Positions 1-9,891 of a DNA stretch of 64,000 nt are shown in pieces (positions within the stretch are counted from its first letter, which is position 1; the number at the start of each line of letters is the position of its first letter). The position numbers and the translations under genes are program-made. The stretch is from Saitoella complicata NRRL Y-17804 (taxonomy: Eukaryota > Ascomycota > Saitoellomycetes > Saitoellales > Saitoellaceae). The notes beneath the pieces are model-generated. The model was not told the origin of the DNA. It worked only from the letters and a program-made list of their open reading frames with translations, and ran no database searches. The stretch is from NCBI RefSeq assembly GCF_001661265.1, contig NW_017567002.1:372001-436000 (forward strand). Reading direction: 5' to 3'.

Positions 1-815
1 ACAGGCGTAGCCCCCTCCGCGACCTCCTTCACACTCGGACTCATATCCAGTCCATCCCAAGACATCATCTGTAGACGATGGGTACGTTTGAACATGACTG
101 ACCACGCTATGGCGTCGCCGAGGGCTGTTACGAGTGTTGTTGAGGTCGTAGGGGCTGGGAGGGCGTTATTGAGGACTTCTTGGTTGTGCGGGATTTGCGA
201 GTCGATAACGATGTCGACTCCAATCTCACTCCGAAGTTTTTCGGGTTCGGGACAACCGGTGATCATGATGATTGGACACCCCCTTGCCCGCATATGCGGA
301 ATCAACTCCACGACCTCCCTCGTTCGTCCGGAATGTGAGATAGCGATACAGACATCGCCATCCCTCACGATTCCTAGATCTCCGTGTAGTGCATCGCACG
401 GGTGTAGGTATATCGCCGGAGAGCCCGTACTCGTACACGTCGCCGCGATCTTCCTCGCAATGATTCCAGATTTGCCAAGACCGGTGAGAATGATTTTGCC
501 CTGTCGAAGAAGGGAGTGTGAGATTAGTGCGATGGCAGCGTTGAAGGAGTGCACGGTGAGGGAGGTCGGTGAGGCAAGACGGGTCGAGACGGCTTGGAGA
601 GCGGAAGCTTCTTCGGCGAGGATGCGGGAGGCTAAAGAAGCCGAAGAAGAAGGCGTGAAACTGCTTGTGTCGCTGACTGCGGTATCTGGTTTGGTATGCG
701 AGAGTTCGTAGAAGGCCGGCTTTTCGTCTGGTGGAGTCAGCTGGAACACATGACGCGTGCTCGATCGGGAGGTCGGTCGATGTTCCGAACGTTGGAATGC
801 GAAAGTATCCATCAT
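1..815 (-). CDS. Arabinose-5-phosphate isomerase-like SIS protein (KpsF/GutQ/KdsD type), C-terminus off the left edge
   Basis: This is an open frame of 271 codons that starts at 815 (two adjacent ATGs, 815 and 812) and runs off the window. After a roughly 65-residue non-conserved N-terminus comes a SIS sugar-phosphate isomerase domain. It carries GKSGIIARKIAAT near residue 107, the HGDLGIV motif, the sugar-phosphate loop ISHSGRTREV and an APTTSTTLVTALGDAIA block, all in the order seen in bacterial KdsD/KpsF. Family members interconvert D-ribulose 5-phosphate and D-arabinose 5-phosphate. In fungi, which lack lipopolysaccharide, the product may feed D-erythroascorbate or arabinose metabolism, which is inference. 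Many bacterial members carry CBS domains after SIS; that part would lie outside the window. Family assignment is firm; the precise substrate is not. Confidence 0.88.
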   Translation of the reverse strand, partial: MMDTFAFQRSEHRPTSRSSTRHVFQLTPPDEKPAFYELSHTKPDTAVSDTSSFTPSSSASLASRILAEEASALQAVSTRLASPTSLTVHSFNAAIALISHSLLRQGKIILTGLGKSGIIARKIAATCTSTGSPAIYLHPCDALHGDLGIVRDGDVCIAISHSGRTREVVELIPHMRARGCPIIMITGCPEPEKLRSEIGVDIVIDSQIPHNQEVLNNALPAPTTSTTLVTALGDAIAWSVMFKRTHRLQMMSWDGLDMSPSVKEVAEGATP

Positions 816-1124
816 AACTCTGGAGGTCAACAGCAGCAGGAGTAGGAAGAGCTGGCGGTTGGTATCAAGGTCGAAGACGAGTTACTCGATGCCTTTCAGC
901 CCGTAGCGATGGCGTAGTCTGGTCAGTCTCTGAGATCCGATACACTCGGCTTGCTCTATCGATCGGCCGGCGCGCGGACCCTCCGAGGCGAGACCGTGCA
1001 CGTGAAGCACCCTGCACAGACCATATATGGGAAGGACATCTTGAAACCGAAGACGAATTTGGATGAAGCTCGACATTGCAACTAACTGACTAATACCCGA
1101 CCGTACACCTCCCACCTTGACAGA
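816..1124. other. Intergenic region, permease 3' side to isomerase 5' side
   Basis: These 309 bases lie upstream of the isomerase start and downstream of the permease stop. A short open frame on the minus strand (882-1115) has no recognisable similarity. I see no tRNA, repeat or other gene. Confidence 0.6.
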
Positions 1125-2903
1125 TTAGCAACACCAATAGTACGCCCGCTTCAACTTACTCCTATTCATATTCAATAACTCCTCCTCCCTCCTGATCGCA
1201 TCCAAATCCATATCCCTCCGTCCCGTAACCAAATCAATCGTCCTCGGCGTCATAAACGCCGGCCTCTTATAGATCTTCCATCCCAAATACGTAACGATAA
1301 TAATCGGGAACGCAAGGTAACTCATAAAGAAGGACTCGGCATCAGGTGATCCACCGATAGGGAAGAGCGCAACGTAGAACTGCGCGATGAGACAGAGGAT
1401 GTTCATGATAAGTCCGAGCCAGGATCCCCATGTGCCGAGAGCGGCACGGAAGGGAATTTGGTCGACGGTGTAGCCTTGGACTTTCCAGGCCCTGCGGAAC
1501 ATGATGTGCGCTGCACAAATCGAGCCCCAGGTGAAGAAGTTGGACAAACCGGAGAGTGCGACGAGCCAGTTGAAGACGACGGTTCCACTCGCGGAACAGT
1601 TGATGTACGCCAAACACCCAAGAATAAGCGAAACAAGAACACCAGCCAACGGCCTTCCCTCACGATCGACGTACGAGAAGATCTTTGGCGCAAGACCATT
1701 ATCGGCCAACGCGGCGAGAGTACGGGAGGATCCGTAGACCGAGGAGTTACCGACGGAAAGAACGGAGATCATGATAACGACGTTCATCACCGAATCCAAT
1801 CCATTAATTCCAGCGTTAGTGATGGCGATAACGAAAGGCGAAGCATTCGCTCCAGAAGCGCCAAGGAGGTTCTCGTTGTTGTACGGAACCAACATACCGA
1901 CGAGGAGGAGGGAGATGATGTAGAACAAGGTAATACGCCAGAAAACCTGCTTAACGGCCCTCGGGAGCGTCTTGCGCGGGTTCTCGGTCTCGGCAGCAGC
2001 GAGACCGACGAGCTCGGTTCCCGCAAAGGAGAAAGCGGCGGTAACGAAGACGGAGCAGACACCCTTGAATCCGTTGGAGAACGCTCCGGGATCACGCCAG
2101 TATCTGCCACCGACGTACCCACCACGAGGACCACCACCACAGTTGAGAATGACACCGAGGATGATGAACCCGATCACAGCCACGACCTTGATCGCGGAAA
2201 AGACAAACTCGGCCTCACCATATCCTCGTACACCAAAGAGGTTAATAACGATAATGAGAATCAAGAAGATCGTGATCCAAACCGCGACATTCACATTCGC
2301 CGACCCTTTCCAGAACTCGAGGGTGATAGCCGCCGCAGTGAGTTCGAGCGGCAAGACAACGAGCCACTGCATCGCATAATTCCACCCCATCGAGAAACCC
2401 CACGCAGGATCCAAGAACCTCGAACTATAAATCGAGAATGATCCCGGAATTGGGAAAAGGACGGCGAGTTCACCCAAGGCATGAACCGTGCAGAAAAGCA
2501 TGAGTCCGATCAAGGAGAAATCGATCAACAATGCTGCGGGTCCACCGTTCGCCAACGCACTTCCACTACCCACGAAGAGACCCGTTCCGATGGAGCCTCC
2601 GATAGCGATCATTTGTAAATGTCTCCCCTTCAACCTCCTCTTCAAGTGCGCCTCCTCATACGTCGGGGGGTTCATACCCTCTCCCGGACCCCTGGGTACG
2701 CCCTTTTCCACGTCCTCCCCGTCCGCGGTGTGTACGGTCATCGATCCAGCGGTTCCGGGGATGGCGGGCTTGAACGAGTCGAACGCGCGTTGGAAGAGAC
2801 TTCCGCGGGAGGCGTGGGTCGGTGTCGTTTGTTTTTCGAGAACGACGCCTTCTTCGACATACCCTCCCGCCATCGGCTCGGGCTGTTTTTTGTATTCGGA
2901 CAT
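1125..2903 (-). CDS. Amino-acid permease, fungal AAT/YAT family
   Basis: This is a single-exon gene of 592 residues. Such permeases import amino acids with protons across the plasma membrane. A hydrophilic N-terminus of about 90 residues precedes roughly twelve hydrophobic segments. The first segment carries GGSIGTGLFVGSGSAL near residue 100, the signature of the amino acid-polyamine-organocation superfamily, followed by PGSFSIYSSRFLDPAWGFSMG, which is typical of Gap1/Can1-like fungal permeases. The C-terminus ends in a cysteine pair after tryptophan (YYWCC), like the FWC tail that is palmitoylated in yeast permeases. The start at 2903 is the first ATG of the conserved frame. A TATA-like ATATAAA lies about 120 bases upstream. 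Substrate range cannot be read from the sequence. Confidence 0.93.
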   Translation of the reverse strand: MSEYKKQPEPMAGGYVEEGVVLEKQTTPTHASRGSLFQRAFDSFKPAIPGTAGSMTVHTADGEDVEKGVPRGPGEGMNPPTYEEAHLKRRLKGRHLQMIAIGGSIGTGLFVGSGSALANGGPAALLIDFSLIGLMLFCTVHALGELAVLFPIPGSFSIYSSRFLDPAWGFSMGWNYAMQWLVVLPLELTAAAITLEFWKGSANVNVAVWITIFLILIIVINLFGVRGYGEAEFVFSAIKVVAVIGFIILGVILNCGGGPRGGYVGGRYWRDPGAFSNGFKGVCSVFVTAAFSFAGTELVGLAAAETENPRKTLPRAVKQVFWRITLFYIISLLLVGMLVPYNNENLLGASGANASPFVIAITNAGINGLDSVMNVVIMISVLSVGNSSVYGSSRTLAALADNGLAPKIFSYVDREGRPLAGVLVSLILGCLAYINCSASGTVVFNWLVALSGLSNFFTWGSICAAHIMFRRAWKVQGYTVDQIPFRAALGTWGSWLGLIMNILCLIAQFYVALFPIGGSPDAESFFMSYLAFPIIIVTYLGWKIYKRPAFMTPRTIDLVTGRRDMDLDAIRREEELLNMNRSKLKRAYYWCC

Positions 2904-3917
2904 TGCTGCTGAGCGCTGTACCCTAACTCTCGATCCTTGTTGTGTCTATTGTCGTGCGCCGGGTGTGTGGAATCAAGAGGTCAAGATGGGATCAGGACGT
3001 GATCGTGGGGGGAACGTCCACCATATAAACGCTTGTGCTGGTTCAGTCCGCTGCAGCGTAAGGTTTGGCCAGTGTGGCACTACGAGGTTACACTAAGCGG
3101 GGAGATAGCATACGGTAGTCGATGGTCGCACATTCTACTTGATCAGGGATGGCCTGACTTTGCGACTCGCACAGATAAGCCTCCGCGACTCTTAAGCTCT
3201 TGAGATCTGAGGAGATCATGCGACGGCCGGGCCATTCATTCTCCAGCTTCCTTCCATCGAGCTTCGCCTGCGGTACAAGGGGTTGACCTTGTGGAGGCGC
3301 GCGCACACTAAACCCACAATGCCACGGACTTCTTCTGTGGACATGTTACAGAGTGAGGGGTGTTTACGTAATCTGCAACTCTCCAGCTCTCGGCGGCTGC
3401 TGTGCAGCGTCAAAATCCGAACCCCGGCGCCTGTCGGATAAATCCCAAGCGCGATCTGCCGACCTCGGCTTTCACATAACATCGAGGTGTGAAGCTTTGG
3501 GTGCAACTTGTCGATGCCAAGAGCTTGAGACAAGCCTGAAATACAATCGCAAAAGTTCGGGAGCGGAACCGAATTTGATAAGGTTTAGTATTGACGTATG
3601 CAGTCTCATACACATGAAATGAGATTTCCGACAGACCCGAACCGTCCCGATATCCATCCCTATGTTACACCGGTATACAATCCGACGGAAAACGTAAGTA
3701 ACGTGGATGGCGTCTCGCTTGGCGTACGGTCATGACTTTCCCGACGTTTAGGTGTCTCTTGTAGAGTTGACAGGTGCGGTTGGAGCTGCGGTTGAAAACC
3801 GCGGCCGAGATGGTACCGGGATGCTTCTGCAGGTCATTCCTCTAAACCTGGCACGTTGCCGGCGACGATGCCCCCAGCTTCCCCTTCGTTTTCCTTTCCC
3901 ACACCACACTCAATTGC
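2904..3917. other. Long intergenic region upstream of the permease
   Basis: About 1 kb separates the permease start from the stop of the glutaredoxin-like gene. It contains an ATATAAA near 3022 and a few GATAAG-like sites (around 3171 and 3577) that could bind GATA-type nitrogen regulators, which is common for permease genes but untested here. Several short frames occur on both strands, and none resembles a protein family. Confidence 0.5.
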
Positions 3918-4223
3918 CTACTCCTTCTTCTCCTCAGCCGCCGCCGGCCAAACCCCCCTCTCCCTCAACACCCTCTCCACATCCCCCTCCCCAATCCTAT
4001 GCATCAACACCCTCTCCTCACCCAAATGAATCACAGGGACATCCCATCCATAAACGTCCTTCCACTTCTCATTCCCCTCTTCGTGGATATTGATGCGTTC
4101 GAGAGTGAAGGTGTTGGGAGGGAGGCGGGATTGGATGGAGGTCAGGGCGGAGGAGGCGTTGAGGCAGAGTTGGCAGGCGGGGTGATGGAAGAGGGTTAGG
4201 CGGGGGAGGATGCGAGAGGCCAT
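3918..4223 (-). CDS. Glutaredoxin-like protein, DUF836 (yeast YDR286C / C5orf63 type)
   Basis: This 101-residue single-exon protein has a thioredoxin-like fold. It begins with a strand, LTLFHHPACQLCLNASSAL, whose CxxC (C-Q-L-C, about residues 17-20) sits where glutaredoxin-like DUF836 proteins place their redox motif. It continues with an ERINIHEEGNEKW segment and the cis-proline region VPVIHLGE. Its length matches the family, whose function is poorly known. The gene is divergent from the PNS1-like gene, with 263 bases between the two starts. The tail is charged (EEKKE). Confidence 0.8.
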   Translation of the reverse strand: MASRILPRLTLFHHPACQLCLNASSALTSIQSRLPPNTFTLERINIHEEGNEKWKDVYGWDVPVIHLGEERVLMHRIGEGDVERVLRERGVWPAAAEEKKE

Positions 4224-4486
4224 GATCGATGGAATCTGGGAGAGCGGGTTCGGGCGAGATGCTGGTGATCGTGTTCTGCTCTTAGGAGATATGAGATGCT
4301 ACACGTACGGCCAGGTGCGCATACAGCTACCGTAGAAAGTCCTCGTCGTTGAACTCCACCCCAACCCCGGCCCGCGCTTGCCTTGTGCAGCCGGTCGCTG
4401 CACGCGCACGTCACCCTGATAAGACGGTCAAAACAAAGACCATTCTCCATTTGCTTCCAACCGACCATTCGAACGCGAATGCGGTG

Positions 4487-6565
4487 ATGTTTTCAGAATG
4501 TATGCCACCTCTCCTCTTTCCTGGACTCAGCAACTGTGCTGACTGGTTTCGCAGATGCAAATCGCTTCATAAACTCACAGTCTCAGCGGTTAAGCACATA
4601 TCACCCACGCTCAACATCCACTACACCCGTTCCACTGTTCTTCTCCGCCGCGGACCATCTGGATGACGCATCTGGTCTCAGAGGGGAGTCTTATGCTCTC
4701 CAAGCCTCACGGAGACAGTTCGGGCCCTCGCCGGCTGAGGATGAAGGAGAAGATATGGTTGAGGAACAGAGCAGCATGGCCTCCTCATGGCGACCACGGC
4801 GAGAACTACTAAGGCCCTTCAGCAGGGTACTGGAGAGTGATGAAACCCGCGAGCATGGAGCAGGCTCGAGTATGAGGGATGTGAGTTTGGAGGCGAGTCA
4901 GGAGAGTGTGGAGACGGAGCAAGATAGGCGGGAGAGGGAGCATATACCCGATGATGAGGCACCGGATGATATCGCGTACGAGTCACCTGCGCCGGATCCC
5001 TCGCTCAAGGGTGAGTATCCAACAACGCTGCGGTATTCCCCTCCGCAGCATTTACCGGGGCGACGAGCAGCGTTACCACCGCAGACTTCGCATCCACCAC
5101 TGGACCCGCCATATCATGATGCAGCATGGGCGTATATTTACGCTTTGTCTATGGCGATGATGTTCTCGACCGCATTCATCATTTACGTTTGCAGTCCGTC
5201 GATACCGAGGAGTGCTGTCGGGGACGCATTATGGACAGCATTGTCGAAATCAATACCGCATATCGCATTTTATGCTGTCGTTGCAACTGGGGTATCGGGA
5301 GGATTGCTTGCGGTTCTGCTACTAACACAGCGCTACACAAAGCTGTTCTTCTATATGGTGATTACGGGCGTACCCGCTGCTCTGGGAATCCTGGGCATGC
5401 ACCTTCTCGTCATGTCCTACCGCGGCACAACGGCCGGCATCGGCCTCCAGGACCGAAGTATGCGATGGTGTGCACTCCTCACGTTCGTCGTTGCCGGAGT
5501 TTGGCTCTACACAACTTATCGCCGCCGCGAATCCCTGGCACGCGCAATCGGCGTTATCCGTCTTTCGTGCCGGATCATCAAAGATAATCTGGCGCTCATC
5601 GTGTGCAGTATGGGTGTATTGTCGACTTTTGGAGTGTTTACAGTTGTGTGGATAGCGATGTTTGAGAGGGTACTTATGAGAGGGAAGGTTGGGATGAGCG
5701 GCGGATGGGTCATGATGCCGAATTCGTGGTGGCTCGCGGGGTGGTTTGCGTTTATGTGGGTTTGGACTTGGGGTGTATTTTCCGGCATCCAAAGGTATGA
5801 CGGGTTTTAGTTTCCGAGGATTGTAGCTGACATCTGTCATACAGGGTTATCACGGCCGCGACGACGAGTCAGTGGTACTTTTATCGATACGCCTTGCCGC
5901 CGACGCCGTCAAGACAGGTTGCGAATGCGGCGCTCGGGACGGCGGTTACGACGTGTCTTGGCACTATCTGCCTATCTTCGTTTCTTTCGATTTCGCTACG
6001 ACTCCCGCTGCTTGCGTTACCACGCCGCGTCCATGCGATTCTTCAACTGTTCGTTTTCTCGCTGGTGTATGCCCCGTTTGGGCGTATGGCACAGCCCATG
6101 ACGCTTACATTTGCCGGTGTGGAACGTGTACCACTGTCTGGTGCCGCTCGAGTGTGTGAAAGACTCTGGCTCCTGGCCGCGTCCTCGGTTGACGACGTGC
6201 GTGGTGGAATCGGAGGTGTGAGAGAAAGTGGCGGCGGAGGTGGAGCATGGTCCGTCTACCGCCTCGCCAAATCATTACTCTCAGCATGTCGTTTAACAAC
6301 CTCTCTCACCTTCGGCCTCCTGGGGTGGATTTACGCCGCACGGGTTCATGACCACTCACTCTACGGGTACATCGTGGGATTAGTCAGTGGTGCTGTTGGG
6401 TGGACGATTGTGGGTGGCGTGGAGGGTGGGGTAAGTGCGGTTGTTGATGCGGTGTTTATTTGCTATGCTCTTGATGTTGAGAGGGGGAAAGGGGAGGCGG
6501 CTGTGGGTGTTGGGCATTGTCGGGAGGCGGGGAGGTGTTTTGGAGAGGTTGATTCTATGGCGTGA
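4487..6565 (+). CDS. PNS1: Choline transporter-like protein Pns1 (SLC44/CTL family)
   Basis: This is a multi-pass plasma-membrane protein of 657 residues. I place three exons: 4487-4499, 4555-5794 and 5845-6565. Exon 1 codes only for the first four residues and one base of the fifth (MFSE-Y); the frame needs it because the long second exon has no suitable ATG before conserved sequence. Both introns are GT-AG (55 and 50 bases). A disordered acidic N-terminus of about 190 residues precedes some ten hydrophobic segments starting at AWAYIYALSMAMMFSTAFI. Across the second junction the family motif VITAATTSQWYF is restored, which confirms that join. SLC44 proteins are linked to choline or lipid-headgroup transport, but yeast Pns1 is not a major choline transporter, so the substrate is open. 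Confidence 0.85.
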
Positions 6566-6814
6566 GCTTGTTTGGATGGTTTGGGTGCTTCATCATGGTT
6601 AGGAGTAGGACAACGCAGTGCAGGGCAGGAGTTTCTTTTTCATTGGACGGTACGCGGTTATGCATAGACGACATTCATTGGTTAGCTCGGTAGCTTGGTA
6701 TATTTATCATCCTCGGGTATGCTGGTCTTTCTTCCACTTCTCTCACGCTTTCCTGTCGTGGCTTGCTACCCTTCATGACTCTCCGACTCTTGCATGCTTC
6801 TCTTCATCGTTGCT

Positions 6815-7934
6815 CTAGATCAACCCACCCTTAGGCGGCCCCTCCTTTACCGCCTCATCAGCATCATCAGCCTTCTTCTCCCCCGCATCCTTCAAGCCCT
6901 CGTCCAACTTCTTCTCCACCTCTCCATCGATATCTTCACCATTCAACTGACGGTTCTGGATTTTGTTGTCGATAAGGTCATGGAGCGCCAATACTGCGCG
7001 GATGAGGGAAGAGATGTAGACGCACATCAACTGGTCATTCGTCTTCACCAGAAGAGAGCGAGAGAGTTCGGAGTGTTGGCTAGCGCAGGAATCGTTCTGT
7101 CCAGGTTCTGCGACACCAAGAGCGGTTGCTGGTGATGAAAGGTTAGGTAGGAGGTTGAAAATATCTTGAAGGGAGCCCAGGATGGGGTGGTTGACGGGTA
7201 GTTCACCGTTGACGACTTTCTGGAGGTATGTTGCGATTTCTTCCAAGCGTGATTGTAAACCTTGGAGGGAGTGGAGTTGTTGCGTGATTCGCGTCGCAAG
7301 GGTTCCGACTGCGTTGTCTTTGATGTCGCGTAAGAGATGTTCCACGCCAATTTCCTCCGCCTCCTCAGCCTCCACACTCGAGGGGACGTGGACGAATGTT
7401 CGGGACGTACTCGAGCCGTCATCACGGATCTCGTCGACGGAGAAGTAGGATTCTGTGGGAAGTCCGACTTTTGGTTGGACGTCGATAACGACGAGGACGG
7501 GGTTTGGGGTGTACTTCTTGAAGACCTCATTGATTTGGATATCGGAGGCGCGGAGGCGGGGGCCGGAGTGGTACCATCCGATCAGCTTTTCGCGGGCGTT
7601 GATCTTTTTGAACATGTCGTTCATGGATTCGACGTAGTTGTGGTCCAAGAACCACACTGAAGGATCTTTCTCATCTTCTTCGAACGGAACTATAGGAAGC
7701 TGTCAGCACACACAGTCACTCAAGCAACCGAGGAAAAGTGTTCTGACCTGCGAAAGAATTGGCGACATTAACCACAGACTCATTGTTTTGCCCGAGGAGG
7801 ACACCGACGACACGTTTCTTCGTGCCCTTTGCTGAGCGGTTGTAGTGGTCGACTGCGGAGAGGAGGACGAGGGGGTGGACGACGACGCGTTTCTCTGAGA
7901 GTGCAATTGTTTCTGTTGATGTTGCTGCTGGCAT
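6815..7934 (-). CDS. RPN8: 26S proteasome regulatory subunit Rpn8 (PSMD7)
   Basis: Two exons (7934-7748 and 7689-6815) flank a 58-base GT-AG intron and encode 353 residues. The join restores [20 protein letters not shown], highly conserved in Rpn8. The protein has an N-terminal MPN domain ([20 protein letters not shown], then VVGVLLG) and the YHSGPRL segment in place of the HxHP zinc ligands of Rpn11. Rpn8 is therefore the inactive partner in the Rpn8-Rpn11 deubiquitinase dimer of the proteasome lid. The C-terminal helices, used for lid bundling, end in a lysine- and acid-rich tail. The gene converges with the PNS1-like gene, leaving 249 bases between the stops. Confidence 0.96.
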
Positions 7935-8279
7935 TGTGGTCTGGTGGAGGGGGATTAACTGGAGGTGTCTACCTGTGCTCGCGCTGCGTGTGGGTGTTGG
8001 TGATCCGTTACGTACGCTGGAATGCGGGCTGGAGGGGTACTGCGTCATCAGTGACGAAGACTACAAGAGGAAGTGGTCATTGTTTTACGAATTATCGTCA
8101 TTTCAGTTCAAATGGCATTGACTTCATAGCTTTCACCCTCACCACCCGCTCACCACCAGGCGGTTCCGAACGTCAAGTATCGGTATCGGAGCTCGAGCCT
8201 CGCCGGGGCATCGAGGGAATCTCTAGATTTTGGTTTGTCGACCCTGCGAAAATACTATTTCAACCCCGACACAACCACA

Positions 8280-9601
<1,322 letters not shown>

Positions 9602-9891
9602 CCTCTGCTATGGCCGTTCTTCTGCCGCGCCGCCCAGGAGCCGTACCAGGTACCATTAAATAACTCACTGAAAATGACTCAACAATCAGACCACTCATAC
9701 GCAGAACCAAGACATCAATATAACGCATAATAATAAGATACATACATGATTGTACATAGACGTTGCATGATCACAACAAGAGTGTGGGAAACCAGAGGTC
9801 ATAAAGCCAATCATGACACGCACTCTCATTATCATTCACATTGCAGGCGTTGCTTCCTCGCCACCTGCAACCATTTTTGCCTTCACATGTG

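Noticed and set aside
88-711. A 207-codon plus-strand frame at the left end
   Set aside because: It is the complement of the SIS isomerase, whose motifs are clear on the minus strand.
1458-2441. A 327-codon frame antisense to the permease
   Set aside because: It is highly polar and repetitive because it reads the complement of hydrophobic membrane codons; no family resemblance.
9602-9891. Internal retroelement coding sequence next to the LTR-like stretch
   Set aside because: No gag or pol similarity and no long frame was seen on either side.
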